64,000 bases of DNA from Microvirga sp. VF16 (GTDB lineage: Bacteria > Pseudomonadota > Alphaproteobacteria > Rhizobiales > Beijerinckiaceae): assembly GCF_016864375.1 (NCBI RefSeq), contig NZ_CP069354.1, forward strand, positions 1,054,001 to 1,118,000. The letters are read 5' to 3'. The notes beneath the pieces are model-generated. The model was not told the origin of the DNA. It searched no databases and worked only from the letters and a program-made list of their open reading frames with translations. This document shows, piece after piece, positions 1 through 9,082 of this stretch. The translations under genes were made by a program, and so were the position numbers. How positions within the stretch are numbered: the first letter of the stretch is position 1; every line of letters starts with the position of its first letter.

Positions 1-296
1 GGCGAGGCGCCACTGAGGGCAGGATCCACGGTGAGCAGCCATTCGAGGCGCATCCATGGCGAGCGGATTGGCATGGAGCGGAGCGCATCGGACAATCCTG
101 ACACCATGCCGCCGATCTCAAGCTGACATGCCGGATAGGCGGTGCCCCCTGGAAGAGGCAGGGCAATGACCGCGCCCTCGGCTGCCAGCTCCTGCAATGT
201 GACGACATCCATGCCGAGCATGCGGGCCGCATCGGGCGCACTGAGAGCACCACCCGCTTTGCGGAGAAGGTCGGCTTTGATATCTTCCGTTCTCAA
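1..296 (-). CDS. Antitoxin-like protein (MbcA/ParS/Xre type), 3' end outside the window
   Basis: The minus strand stays open from a TTG codon at 296 to the window edge (98 codons), with an AGGAG ribosome-binding site about 8 nt upstream. The encoded protein has a helical N-terminus (ALSAPDAARMLGM, then VTLQELAAEGAV, like a small helix-turn-helix). It ends at the edge with WLLTVDPALSGAS, which resembles the W-L-x-x-x-NPALGG stretch near the C-terminus of MbcA/ParS/Xre antitoxins. If so, a RES- or ParT-type toxin gene would be expected just outside the window on the left. The coding frame and SD are seen directly; the family assignment is by motif resemblance only. Other small DNA-binding proteins are possible. 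Confidence 0.5.
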   Translation of the reverse strand, partial: MRTEDIKADLLRKAGGALSAPDAARMLGMDVVTLQELAAEGAVIALPLPGGTAYPACQLEIGGMVSGLSDALRSMPIRSPWMRLEWLLTVDPALSGAS

Positions 297-630
297 GCTC
301 GTGCTCCTGACTGACGATGGGAAGGATATCACGAGCAGGGCAGCATAAGGAATCGTGGAGCGATCATGCTGCGCAGGAGTGGCCCTCACTGGTTGGGTCA
401 ATCACCGTGTGGCGGGCTCCGGAGTTTCGGCTGTCGGTAGCGCCCGGGGACTGGTGATTGTCTGCCGGCGGGGTAACACCTGATTGCAGTCGTAATCTGC
501 CTGCGCTCCTGCATCATCGTCGCGCTCGGGTGCGCGAAGATCCGCTCTCCGTCTCCCGGAAATCCAGGCCGCTGCTGGTGAAGCCGTGCCAATGGCTCGC
601 CGCATCCATTCCTAGCGGAGGAGACATCCA
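297..630. other. Intergenic region between divergent genes
   Basis: 334 bp between the antitoxin-like gene and the methyltransferase. I see no convincing gene; the short minus-strand frames here lack SD sequences and overlap one another. It should carry both divergent promoters, but I cannot pick out a clear operator. Confidence 0.5.
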
Positions 631-1656
631 ATGACACCGACGACAGCGATATCTCCAGAGAAAATCCTCCAACTTGGGAGCGCCTTCTGGGCCTCCAAGA
701 CGCTTCTCAGTGCCGTGGAGCTAGGGATCTTTACGAAGTTTGCTGAGAGCGGGCCACTCGAGGTCGCGCAGGTCCGCGATGCCCTGGGCTTGCACGAGCG
801 CAGCGCCCACGATTTCCTGGATGCGCTGGTGGCCCTCGGCATGCTCCAGCGGGATCCGGATGGGCGCTACACGAACACACCCGAAACAGACCTCTACCTC
901 GATCGCAACAAGCCCTCGTATGTCGGGGGCATGCTCGAGATGATGAACGGGCGGCTCTACCGGTTCTGGGGCAATCTTACCGAGGCGCTCAGGACCGGCC
1001 TGCCACAGAACGAGATTCGGCACGGGGAGCCTGACCTGTTCGCGGCCATCTATGCGGAGCCCGCACGCCTGGAACTGTTCCTCAGCGCCATGACGGGCCT
1101 AAGCCTGCCCACCGCACGGGCGATCGCAAACGCTTTCCCTTGGGCCGAGTATCGCACCTTTGCCGATGTCGGTTGCGCCCAGGGTGGCCTGACCGTGGAG
1201 ATTGCCCGCGCTCATCCTCACCTGACCGGCTACGGCTTCGATCTCCCCGCCGTGCAACCGGTGTTCGAGCGGTATGTGGCACAACAGGGGCTCGACCGGC
1301 GCTTGACCTTCCAGGCTGGCGATTTCTTCAAAGATCCTCTTCCCGGCGTCGATGTTCTCGTGATGGGCCATATTCTTCACGATTGGAGTCTCGAGGAAAA
1401 AAAGCTGCTCCTGCAGAAGGCCCACGAGGCGCTGCCCAAGGGAGGTGCGCTCATCGCCTACGACGCCATGATCGATGATGGACGCCGCGAAAACGCGTTC
1501 GGTCTGCTCATGAGCCTGAACATGCTCATCGAGACTCCTGCCGGCTTCGACTACACCGGCGTGGACTGCCGAAACTGGATGGAGGAGGCCGGCTTTCAGG
1601 ATGTGCAGATCCGGCCGTTGCAAAGCCCCTATTCGGCTGCAATCGGGCGGAAGTAG
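631..1656 (+). CDS. SAM-dependent O-methyltransferase (acetylserotonin OMT / methyltransf_2 family)
   Basis: 341 aa, the usual family length. Residues ~1-95 form the winged-helix dimerisation domain ([38 protein letters not shown]). Residues ~165-330 form the Rossmann methyltransferase domain, with the SAM-binding loop [16 protein letters not shown] and the acidic ribose-binding stretch [16 protein letters not shown] carries the histidine equivalent to the catalytic base of plant and bacterial O-methyltransferases. The start at 631 follows GGAGGAGACATCCA, an excellent SD. It is probably cytosolic and methylates a hydroxylated aromatic or polyketide-like small molecule. The gene stands alone with no biosynthetic partners nearby, so the substrate cannot be named. 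Confidence 0.85.
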   Translation: MTPTTAISPEKILQLGSAFWASKTLLSAVELGIFTKFAESGPLEVAQVRDALGLHERSAHDFLDALVALGMLQRDPDGRYTNTPETDLYLDRNKPSYVGGMLEMMNGRLYRFWGNLTEALRTGLPQNEIRHGEPDLFAAIYAEPARLELFLSAMTGLSLPTARAIANAFPWAEYRTFADVGCAQGGLTVEIARAHPHLTGYGFDLPAVQPVFERYVAQQGLDRRLTFQAGDFFKDPLPGVDVLVMGHILHDWSLEEKKLLLQKAHEALPKGGALIAYDAMIDDGRRENAFGLLMSLNMLIETPAGFDYTGVDCRNWMEEAGFQDVQIRPLQSPYSAAIGRK

Positions 1657-1765
1657 AGGAGTGCAAGGTCTGTTCAACAAGCCTCGGAGCGTGTGGTCAA
1701 ACTCCATCTTTCCCATGATGGGTATGGCGATCAAATAAGGGCCCAAGTCTACCGTTCTTTGCTTG

Positions 1766-1927
1766 CTAGAGCATCGGACCCAAAAGTGGATTTGCACTTT
1801 TGGGATCCATCCGATGCCTCGTACTTTAATGTGCGCATTGTCTAGTGCGGAAAACCGGATCCACTTTTCACTGGCGTGGCCCTTCGGGTCGCTGACGCAG
1901 CCCTTCGAGCCCGCACGATGCGCTAGA
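1766..1927. repeat. Dispersed CTAG-edged palindromic repeat, copy A (two units)
   Basis: Unit one (about 1771-1817) is a long imperfect hairpin: GCATCGGA and CCAAAAGTGGA pair with CACTTTTGG and TCCGATGC. Unit two (about 1835-1927) contains GTGCGGAAAACCGGATCCAC, CACTTTTCACTGGCGTGG, the ACGCAGCCCTTCGAGC stretch and a closing GCACGATGCGCTAGA. The same blocks recur at 27056-27196 and 39368-39613. The closing CTAG supplies the TAG stop codon (1923-1925, minus strand) of the aquaporin gene. It lies where two genes converge, so the hairpins may also act in transcript 3'-end formation. Confidence 0.85.
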
Positions 1928-2732
1928 CCTCAAGATGGAAATGGAACAGGCGGGCGACCGTCACGCGGGGCAGGTGGACAGCCTCAAGTCGGACGAGGCC
2001 AGCATACAAGACTGCTCCGAGCGAAGGCCCCACCATGTAGATCCAGGGGTCTATGGGTATATTGGCCACAAGAGCCGGTCCAAACGAGCGCGCTGGGTTT
2101 GCACTTGCACCGGAGATGGGAGCCTCCAGCCATACCAGGATCGAGAGGACGGCAGGCATGACGAGTGGGGTGAAGCGCTGTGTGCGAGGATGGGCCGCCG
2201 TGGTGAGGATGGCAAGAACGAGCAGAAACGTCACTCCAGCTTCGCCTAGCATGGCTGCCCAGGCGGGGACTTCTGGTCCCGGTTGCGTCGCGCCGAACGC
2301 AACGCTTTGCCCCATGGATCCCCAAGCCAGGAGAGGCATGGCACCAACCACGCTGCCGGCCAACTGGGCCAGGATGTAAAGAGCCGTATCGCGCCACGCC
2401 AACTTGCCCTCCAGCCAAAATGCAAGCGTTACGGCAGGGTTGATGTGCGCACCGCTGATCCGGCCGATGGGCGAGACGGCAATCAGGGCGCCGACCGATC
2501 CGAACAATCCTCCCGTCAGAAACAAGCGCAACCCTTCGGTAGGGATCAGCCTCGATCCCGGACTGCCCTGCCCGAACATGAGGATGACGACAGATACCCC
2601 GAACAGAACCAGCAAGCCCGTGCCGATGAACTCGGCCACATACAGAGCAGGGTGTAGCCGACCAGGAGGAAAGGGAGCGCCATGAAGTGGCTTGTCTTGG
2701 GCGGGCCGCACGGGCACGCGTTCATCCCGCAT
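1923..2732 (-). CDS. Aquaporin / MIP family channel
   Basis: 269 aa with six predicted membrane helices and both family signature loops: ISGAHINPAVT in the first half and SANPARSFGP in the second. The second NPA box is followed by R-S-F, as in water-selective AqpZ-type channels rather than glycerol facilitators. It is an inner-membrane water or small-neutral-solute channel. The start overlaps the end of the upstream glycosidase gene by 11 bp and has no obvious SD, suggesting translational coupling. The stop codon lies inside repeat copy A, so the last residues (VARLFHFHLEV) may have been set by the repeat insertion. Confidence 0.85.
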   Translation of the reverse strand: MRDERVPVRPAQDKPLHGAPFPPGRLHPALYVAEFIGTGLLVLFGVSVVILMFGQGSPGSRLIPTEGLRLFLTGGLFGSVGALIAVSPIGRISGAHINPAVTLAFWLEGKLAWRDTALYILAQLAGSVVGAMPLLAWGSMGQSVAFGATQPGPEVPAWAAMLGEAGVTFLLVLAILTTAAHPRTQRFTPLVMPAVLSILVWLEAPISGASANPARSFGPALVANIPIDPWIYMVGPSLGAVLYAGLVRLEAVHLPRVTVARLFHFHLEV

Positions 2733-4038
2733 GATCGGTCATCGTCTGCGACGCCGTAGTGCCGCGGCGCAGGTCCTGAGCCGCTTCCTGCTGGGATATA
2801 GCTTGCGCACTGCCGGATTGGCTCGGCTGAATGATCGGAAGCGTGAGGCATACGCTCTGCGTCGGCAGAACTCTGCGCCATCTCTGGATCAGTTGCTGAT
2901 AGGCCTTGCCGACAGGCCGGATATTGCGATCCAGATCATAAAGGCCAAGGGGATTCACTCGGCCATTGTCTTCACGCAAGGCCGTGTCCCAATCGACTTG
3001 ATCCGTCAGCGAGTACCAAGTGAATCCGACGATAGGAACGCCGCTGTTGCGGACCCGCAGGACGTTGGCCCACTCCTTCCGCAACCAGATTGCCGCTTCA
3101 TCACCGTTGGCACCCTGTGCCAAGTTCGTCTCGGTGTGCATGACCGGAAGTCGGTAGCGGTCGTAATATTGTCGGGTGATCTCGGCGTATCCGAAGATTT
3201 CTCCGGCCGCCCAGGTTCGCCCATCGGGCGCGACCCGATGTTCATTCGTGATGTAGTAGTCGTTCCCCATGATGCAGTGCTGCCGCAGATGGTGCGTCAG
3301 GAAGAACAGGTACTCGTCGCGCGTCATGCCATTGTCCAGAAGGAACTGGTACATCTCGGAGTCGACCCGGCGACCGTAGTTGAGATCGAGGGAGAGGAAC
3401 CGGCGTGCGTTCAGGGTCTCGGCGTTCCCGATCGCATCGGGCTCGTCAGCATGGAAATATTCAGACGACTCGCTTTGAATGAAGATCGCATCGGGGCGGA
3501 TCTCGAGGATTGCCGCCATGGCCAGGACATTCGCCTTCACGATGTGCTTGAGCGCCGTTACGAAGGCTGTGTCGTTGGCAAGCTGCTCATTCCACCAGCC
3601 ATACGCCGCCGAGAAGGTGGCACAGACGAACATCTCGTTCACGGGCGTATAGAGCTGCACCCACGGAAATCGTTGCGCAAAAGCGCTGGCGTACTCGGCG
3701 AACAGGGTCGGAAAATCGGGGTTTTGGAAATTGCCGATCCAGTCCGGCACTCCGAAATGGCAGAGATCGACGATGGAGACGACGTCGAGGGTCTTGAGTA
3801 CACCGAATGTCTCGTCCGGAAAGCTCCAGTCATACCGGCCGTGACCGAGCCAGACGCGGTGGATCGGCGGCCCGTAGCGCAGGTAGCGGATGTCGAGTTC
3901 CTGAAGGAGCTCGAAATCCCTCCGCCAGTGCGTGTAGTGGCCGCACTTGTCCATCTCGTCGACGCGGGCGCTGCCGTTCTTGATCGTCGGATAGCTGTTC
4001 TCGATACCGGTCGCAAACATGAACCAGGGAGCTGCCAT
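2722..4038 (-). CDS. Family 1 glycoside hydrolase-like protein (beta-glucosidase type)
   Basis: 438 aa from the ATG at 4038, chosen because GGAGG lies 7 nt upstream; the frame also opens with a TTG at 4065. The (beta/alpha)8 glycosidase pattern is visible: SFPDETFGVL early, then YTPVNEMFV (the TxNEP acid/base site with its Glu kept), and MHTETNLA (the xTENG nucleophile site with its Glu kept). FTWYSLTDQVDW matches the aglycone-side W-x-L-x-D-x-x-W segment. There is no signal peptide, so it is cytosolic. It probably hydrolyses a beta-glycoside, although the sequence around both catalytic residues departs from classical GH1. It precedes the aquaporin gene and overlaps it by 11 bp. Confidence 0.75.
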   Translation of the reverse strand: MAAPWFMFATGIENSYPTIKNGSARVDEMDKCGHYTHWRRDFELLQELDIRYLRYGPPIHRVWLGHGRYDWSFPDETFGVLKTLDVVSIVDLCHFGVPDWIGNFQNPDFPTLFAEYASAFAQRFPWVQLYTPVNEMFVCATFSAAYGWWNEQLANDTAFVTALKHIVKANVLAMAAILEIRPDAIFIQSESSEYFHADEPDAIGNAETLNARRFLSLDLNYGRRVDSEMYQFLLDNGMTRDEYLFFLTHHLRQHCIMGNDYYITNEHRVAPDGRTWAAGEIFGYAEITRQYYDRYRLPVMHTETNLAQGANGDEAAIWLRKEWANVLRVRNSGVPIVGFTWYSLTDQVDWDTALREDNGRVNPLGLYDLDRNIRPVGKAYQQLIQRWRRVLPTQSVCLTLPIIQPSQSGSAQAISQQEAAQDLRRGTTASQTMTDHAG

Positions 4039-4242
4039 CGCGGGCCTCCAAGCAGGGCCCACCAAAGCCCCTCGATCAAAGGGGTCAGGCGAACTCGCCC
4101 GACCGACGCAGGATACTGGTCTCTCATGAAATCATACGTTGATTGCGGGCCACCGCAAAGGCGCGCAGCAGTGGCCGGCTGCCTCAAATGGCGTACTCCG
4201 ACCGATAGAGAGGTCGAGCGAGAGCTCAACCAGCTGCGCCTC

Positions 4243-5052
4243 TCACAGGCGGGGGGGCCCGCTCCCGGTACGGAGGCACCTCCGGGCGACGAAGCTCCGG
4301 ATCGCCATCTCGACCTCTTGCGCAGCCTCAAGCGGGAGGAGATGTCCGGCTCCCGCAATCTCGATATGGGTGGCGTCGACCAAGCGGGACATGACGTCGG
4401 CAGCGATCACACGGGGCGGTATGACCGGGTCATCGCTCCCGCCCAGCACCAGAACTGGACAGGCAACTCGCTTGGCTTGTGCCGTAATGTCCTCGCGGCT
4501 GCCCTGCGCGAGCCACCAGCGCCAGGCCTCGGGCGAAGTCAGGAGATTGTCTTCAATGCAGATCGCGACGTCTTCTGCCAGGATGGGGCGCCGCGTGATC
4601 GTGCGAATGGTTCGCTCCGCCGATGTCCGGTCGCCATGCGTTGCGAGCAGGCGGGTTCGTTCTTTCTCGTCCATCGGTTCAGGCGAGGGAGGTGAGGGGG
4701 CGACAAGAACGAGTCCTGCCAGCTCTAAAGGGTTCGCGGCCGCGCAGGCGAGCGCTAGCTTGCCTCCCATTGAATGGCCAACCAGAACGTAGTTCTCAAG
4801 ACGAAGCTCACCGATGAACTGAGCGACCGCCTGGGCCACCGAGTGCACGCTGTAGGCGGGCAGCGGCGCCGAACGACCGAAGCCGGGCAGGTCGATGCAC
4901 AGGCATCGGCTGCTGCTCGATAGCTCTCCGGCAACATGGACCCATGACCGCAGGGAGCCGGCAAAATAGTGAAGGAAGATCAAGGCAGGGGATCCGCCGC
5001 CTTGATCTTCGAGGTGAAGCGCAGATTCGCTCATGCTCCCACCGCCATTCAT
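4243..5052 (-). CDS. Alpha/beta-hydrolase fold protein
   Basis: 269 aa with a full catalytic triad: nucleophile elbow GHSMGGKLAL, acid in LGGSDDPVIPP and histidine in GAGHLLPLE. The oxyanion-hole region LIFLHYFAGSLRSW is present early. It is cytosolic, with no signal peptide. The family includes esterases, C-C hydrolases and haloperoxidase-like enzymes; the sequence does not choose between them. The start at 5052 has GAGGG about 6 nt upstream; an in-frame ATG at 5034 has an SD too close to use. It is transcribed toward the glycosidase and aquaporin genes, with a 204 bp gap. Confidence 0.8.
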   Translation of the reverse strand: MNGGGSMSESALHLEDQGGGSPALIFLHYFAGSLRSWVHVAGELSSSSRCLCIDLPGFGRSAPLPAYSVHSVAQAVAQFIGELRLENYVLVGHSMGGKLALACAAANPLELAGLVLVAPSPPSPEPMDEKERTRLLATHGDRTSAERTIRTITRRPILAEDVAICIEDNLLTSPEAWRWWLAQGSREDITAQAKRVACPVLVLGGSDDPVIPPRVIAADVMSRLVDATHIEIAGAGHLLPLEAAQEVEMAIRSFVARRCLRTGSGPPRL

Positions 5053-5408
5053 GCAAGCCCTCGTGCCGTCCTATCGCTCTGATAGGACCGACAGAACGGC
5101 GGGGGCCCACGAAGAGTGGATCATTTGCGGTGCACAGCCAACGGCTATTGCGTGGAGGCGTTTCGGGCCTGGCCGCTTCCAGAAGAAGATCAAAAGTCTA
5201 GTTCGGCATATGAGCAGACCGTCAAAGGCCACGCTTCAGGCCTTTTTGACCGAACGCGGAAATTTCGGAATGTAAGAGTGCGCGCGACGACAACATATCG
5301 GAGGCGTTGTTGGGAGCAAGTTGGGATCTCGCCCATAGGCGCGCCAGCGTCGAAGAGCACGTTGTGTTATAAGAGTGATAACCGCGTCCATCGGCGGAGG
5401 ACTCTGCT
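5053..5408. other. Divergent intergenic region with an orphan terminator
   Basis: About 356 bp between the alpha/beta hydrolase and the secreted serine hydrolase (440 bp if the latter starts at 5493). Short frames here show no domain or good SD. The one clear signal is the terminator-like hairpin at 5224-5247. Confidence 0.5.
5224..5247 (+). terminator. Intrinsic terminator-like hairpin with no obvious gene upstream
   Basis: AAAGGCC (5224-5230) pairs with GGCCTTT (5239-5245) across the 8 nt loop ACGCTTCA, and the right arm runs straight into a five-T tract. This is the strongest Rho-independent-type signal in the window. No gene ends nearby on the plus strand, so it would stop either a small RNA or the leader of the gene at 5493. 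Confidence 0.55.
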
Positions 5409-5492
5409 ATGATGATGACCCCATGCCGGAGCCGTCGAGCCGTGCCGGCCGGCTTGCCCGCAAAGCCACGAGCCTTCGATGCCGTGGGCATC

Positions 5493-7034
5493 ATGCGGCC
5501 ACTCTTGCTCGCCGTAGCGCTGGCCATTCTAGCCAGTCAGGATGTCGCGAAGGCTGCGGAGCCGTCAGAATCTGGACCAGCATTAGGGACGCGGATCCAG
5601 GCGCTGATCCCGGAAATCGAGACCTATGCTGAAGGCGGGATGAAGGCCTTCGACTTGCCCGGTCTCGCCCTCGGGATCGTCGCCAATGATCGTCTCGTTT
5701 ACGGCAAGGGTTTTGGCGTACGAAGCAAGACCGGTGGGGAGCCGGTCGATACGCGCACGGTCTTCCAGATCGGCTCGACCACCAAGGCATTTCTCGCCAC
5801 GACCCTGGCCATCACGGTCGATCGCGGCAAGCTGCGTTGGGACGAGCGCATCGTCGATCTCGATCCGGAATTTCAGCTCAAGGATCCCTGGGTGACCCGC
5901 GAGTTTCGCGTCTTCGACCTGCTTGCTCAGCGCTCCGGACTACCGCCCTACGCAAACGACGCACTCGGGCTGTTGGGTCTCGCCGAACCGGCATTGATCC
6001 GTTCCCTCCGCTATGTCGAGCCGGTTTCAAGCTTCCGGTCGACCTTCGCCTATACCAACATCACCCATCTTTTGGCCGGCCGCGTTGTGGCGAAGGCTGC
6101 GGGCGCTGCCGACGGGGACACGGTTCTCCGTCAGGAGCTGCTCGAGCCATTGGGGATGACAAACTCGTCCTACACGGCCGAAGCTATCGAAGCCGCGGCC
6201 AATCATGCAAAGGGCCACCGTTGGACACCCGATGGCACGATCGAGGCGCCGTTCACACAACTTTTCCCGTACGATTTCGGTGGAGCCGGCGACATCAACT
6301 CCACCATCGACGATATGGCGTGCTGGGTTCGATTGCAGCTCGGTAATGGCACTTTCGAGGGGCGCCGCATCGTCTCGCCGGAGAGCCTCGCCTTTACCCG
6401 CACGCCGAAAGTCGCGATCTCCGACAAGCTGTTCTACGCGCTGGGTTGGATCATCCAGCAGACGCCGAATGGCAATATCGTTTGGCATAACGGGGGAACG
6501 GCAGCCTTTGGTGCCTATGTCGGGATGGTGCCTGATAAAAATATCGGCGTGATCATCCTCACTAACGAAACGAACGTCGGTTTCCCGGATGCAATCGGGC
6601 AGTGGATTCTGGACCTCATTCTTGGCAACGCCAAAGTGGATCATGTTGCTGATGCGTTGAAGGCGGCAAAGGCCAATTTCGGGACTGCCGCCAAGCAGTT
6701 TGCCAAGTCCGAGAATCCACGGCCATTCCCACCGCTCGCACCACTGGCCGGGAGTTTCGCCAACCCAAGCTTCGGCAAGGCGGTGGTGGTAGTGGAAGGC
6801 GATGCGCTTGTCATCGAGCTCCAAGCGACCGGCGCGAAGCTGCGACTTGAGCCTTGGGATGGGGATGTTTTCACGGCACGCATCATGCCGAATGGCCGGT
6901 TTGCGGCGATGGCCGACAATCTTGGTCCTCTGCCGAACGGTTTCGTTCAGTTTCAGATCGATAAGAATGCCAAGCTTAATTTGCTCCGCCTCTCCTTCGA
7001 TGACGGACAGGCCTATGAGTTCCATCGTGAATAG
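5493..7034 (+). CDS. Secreted serine hydrolase, beta-lactamase/AmpC-like fold
   Basis: 513 aa from ATG 5493, chosen because it gives a clean signal peptide (MRPLLLAVALAILASQDVAKA). A longer frame starting at 5409 adds 28 residues without hydrophobic character. Class C beta-lactamase/D,D-peptidase motifs are present: S-T-T-K in QIGSTTKAF (nucleophile Ser and Lys), Y-T-N in FAYTNITH, and H-N-G in WHNGGTAAF in place of KTG. The ~140-residue C-terminal extension is a lipocalin-like beta-rich domain typical of this family. It is periplasmic. Members are esterases, D-aminopeptidases or peptidases far more often than true beta-lactamases. Confidence 0.85.
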   Translation: MRPLLLAVALAILASQDVAKAAEPSESGPALGTRIQALIPEIETYAEGGMKAFDLPGLALGIVANDRLVYGKGFGVRSKTGGEPVDTRTVFQIGSTTKAFLATTLAITVDRGKLRWDERIVDLDPEFQLKDPWVTREFRVFDLLAQRSGLPPYANDALGLLGLAEPALIRSLRYVEPVSSFRSTFAYTNITHLLAGRVVAKAAGAADGDTVLRQELLEPLGMTNSSYTAEAIEAAANHAKGHRWTPDGTIEAPFTQLFPYDFGGAGDINSTIDDMACWVRLQLGNGTFEGRRIVSPESLAFTRTPKVAISDKLFYALGWIIQQTPNGNIVWHNGGTAAFGAYVGMVPDKNIGVIILTNETNVGFPDAIGQWILDLILGNAKVDHVADALKAAKANFGTAAKQFAKSENPRPFPPLAPLAGSFANPSFGKAVVVVEGDALVIELQATGAKLRLEPWDGDVFTARIMPNGRFAAMADNLGPLPNGFVQFQIDKNAKLNLLRLSFDDGQAYEFHRE

Positions 7035-7068
7035 CAACTAAGCGGACACGTGGAAATAGCCCGACCTG

Positions 7069-7153
7069 GCGCATCGTGCGGAAAAGCGGATTCGGTTTTC
7101 CGCACGATGTGCTCTTCAAAAAGTGGACCCACTCTTGGGCCCGATGCTCTAGA
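7069..7153. repeat. Dispersed CTAG-edged palindromic repeat, copy B
   Basis: Contains the hairpin GCATCGTGCGGAAAA-n-TTTTCCGCACGATGTGC, then AAAAAGTGGACCCACTCTTGGGC and the closing CGATGCTCTAGAG. The closing CTAG provides the TAG stop codon (7149-7151, minus strand) of the TRAP permease gene. It lies between two convergent genes. Confidence 0.85.
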
Positions 7154-9017
7154 GATAAGCAATCGACAGGGCCGGGATCATGGCGATGACGAGAAGACCG
7201 ATGAAAAGCGCTCCGATATAGGGCCAGATGGCGCCCATGGCCTCGTCCGGCGAGACGTTGCCGATCTTACAGGCGATATAGAAGCCGATGCCGATGGGCG
7301 GCGCCATCAGGCCCACATTCATCGCGGTTACGACCACCATGGAATAATGGATGTCGTTGATGCCGAGATTCTTCGCGATCGGGAACATGATCGGCGCCAT
7401 CAGCACGATGGCCGGGAGGCCTTCGAGCACGCAGCCGAGCACCATGAAGACGGCAATCGTCACCAGCATATAGGTGATCCAGCCGCCCGGCAGATCTGTG
7501 ACCAACGAGGCCATCTTGAAGGCGAAGCCGGTCTGCGTCAGCGCCCAGGCCATGGCGGAGGCTGTGCCGAGAATGACCAGAATCGCACCCGAGAGGGCGG
7601 CCGTCTCGACGAGCATATCGTAGATCTTGCCGGGCCGGATGCCGCCATAGAGCACCATGCCGATGATCATGGCATAGAGCACGGCGATGGTGGACACTTC
7701 CGTTGCCGTGGCGACGCCGCCGCCGACGGCGCTGCGGATCAGGAAGGGCAGCACGAGTGCCGGAGCCGCGACCGCCAACGCTTTGCCGACGACGCGAAGA
7801 GGAGCCCGCCGGATGCCGTCCATCACCTCGCCGCGGGCCTTCCAGCGCGCGAGGATGGCAAGGCCGACGAGCAGCACCATGGCGATGACGAAGCCCGAGG
7901 TGAACAGGCCGGCGATGGAGACGCCGGCGACGGAGCCGAGCACGATCAGCACGATGGAGGGCGGCACCGTATCGGCCATGGCAGCACCGGTCGCGAGCAG
8001 GGCTATCATCTCCTTCGGCTTGTGGCCGCGCCGCTTCATTTCCGGAAAGAGCGCCGGCGCGACGGTGGCCATGTCCGATACCTTGGAGCCGGAGATGCCG
8101 GAGACGAGGAAGAGCGAGCCCAGCAGCACATAGGACATGCCGGCCTTCACGTGTCCGAGCAGCGATGCAAGGAACTCGACGATCGCCCTGCCCATGCCGG
8201 TGGCATCGAGAATGCAGCCTAAGAGCACGAAGATCGGAACCGACAGGAGGATGAGGCTCGACATGCCCTCGTCGATGCGCCCGATCATCACCATGGTTGG
8301 CACGGAGCTGGTGAAGGTCAGGAAGGTGAGCGCGCCGAGCCCGAAGCAGAAGGCGATCGGCACGCCGACGGCGAGGAAGAAGGCGACGAAACCGACGAGG
8401 AAGATGAGAATATTGATGTGGCCGAGGGAGGGCAAGGATGGGGAGACGAGCCACAGCAGCGCGCCCGCAACCGCAATCGTCGCCGCTGCCGCGATGATCT
8501 CGGATATCCTGGCGGCGCGCAAGGTTTCCCGGAGCGCCAGCAGCGCCATCAAGCCGATGCCGACCGGGAGAGCGGCGACGCGCCAGCTCATGGGAATGTT
8601 GAGTGCGGCCGACGTGATGAAGGATTCCTCGATCACGTAGTCGATGGCAGGCCACAGCATGCCGATGAGAAAGACCGCGACGAGCAACGGTCCCAATGCG
8701 CCGAAAAAGCCGCGCAGCTTCTCCGGAAACATGTGCAGGAACAGGGTCAGGCGAAGGTGCTCGTTGCGGTCGATGGCGATGACGGCGCCGAGCATGGCAA
8801 GCCAGAGGAAACAGAAGGCGGCGGCCTCATCGATCCACACGATAGGGAGCGAAAACACATAGCGCGACGTCACGCCCATCAGAAGTAGCCCAATGATCGC
8901 GACAAGGATGGCAGAAGCGATCATCTCAATAGGCTTGAGGAGAGCCGAACCGCTTTTAAGGCCAGTCGGCATGTCCTCGATTTCGCCGATGGCGATGCTC
9001 TCTGTTGCCATGGTCAT
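7149..9017 (-). CDS. TRAP transporter fused small and large permease (DctQ-DctM)
   Basis: 622 aa from ATG 9017, which has GGAGG about 8 nt upstream; the frame extends 162 bp further with low-complexity, non-membrane sequence that I reject. Residues ~25-190 are a four-helix DctQ domain (SRYVFSLPIVWIDEAAAF, IAIDRNEHLRLTLF). Residues ~195-620 are the multi-helix DctM domain (LGCILDATGMGR, VSGISGSKVSDMATV, GAAMADTVPPSI, LMAPPIGIGFY). It imports an organic acid using the Na+ or proton gradient with the binding protein encoded at 10242. It lies downstream of lacI on the same strand, 65 bp away. Its stop codon lies in repeat copy B. Confidence 0.92.
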   Translation of the reverse strand: MTMATESIAIGEIEDMPTGLKSGSALLKPIEMIASAILVAIIGLLLMGVTSRYVFSLPIVWIDEAAAFCFLWLAMLGAVIAIDRNEHLRLTLFLHMFPEKLRGFFGALGPLLVAVFLIGMLWPAIDYVIEESFITSAALNIPMSWRVAALPVGIGLMALLALRETLRAARISEIIAAAATIAVAGALLWLVSPSLPSLGHINILIFLVGFVAFFLAVGVPIAFCFGLGALTFLTFTSSVPTMVMIGRIDEGMSSLILLSVPIFVLLGCILDATGMGRAIVEFLASLLGHVKAGMSYVLLGSLFLVSGISGSKVSDMATVAPALFPEMKRRGHKPKEMIALLATGAAMADTVPPSIVLIVLGSVAGVSIAGLFTSGFVIAMVLLVGLAILARWKARGEVMDGIRRAPLRVVGKALAVAAPALVLPFLIRSAVGGGVATATEVSTIAVLYAMIIGMVLYGGIRPGKIYDMLVETAALSGAILVILGTASAMAWALTQTGFAFKMASLVTDLPGGWITYMLVTIAVFMVLGCVLEGLPAIVLMAPIMFPIAKNLGINDIHYSMVVVTAMNVGLMAPPIGIGFYIACKIGNVSPDEAMGAIWPYIGALFIGLLVIAMIPALSIAYL

Positions 9018-9082
9018 TGTCTCCTCCGTCGTCTTGGGCTGTGTCTGCTGCTTTTGTTCTTCGTTGGTGTAGATGGTCGCTG

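Noticed and set aside
2692..4695. Long plus-strand frame (667 aa) antisense to the glycosidase and hydrolase genes
   Set aside because: It is Arg/Asp-rich with no domain and mirrors two well-supported minus-strand genes; a GC-rich antisense shadow.
5493..7034. Beta-lactam resistance gene
   Set aside because: It has the serine beta-lactamase fold but HNG in place of KTG and a lipocalin-like C-terminus, typical of esterases/peptidases; no ampR-type partner.
7050..8222. 390 aa plus-strand frame antisense to the TRAP permease
   Set aside because: Composition is dominated by H, D, R and E, the complement of hydrophobic codons; no family features.
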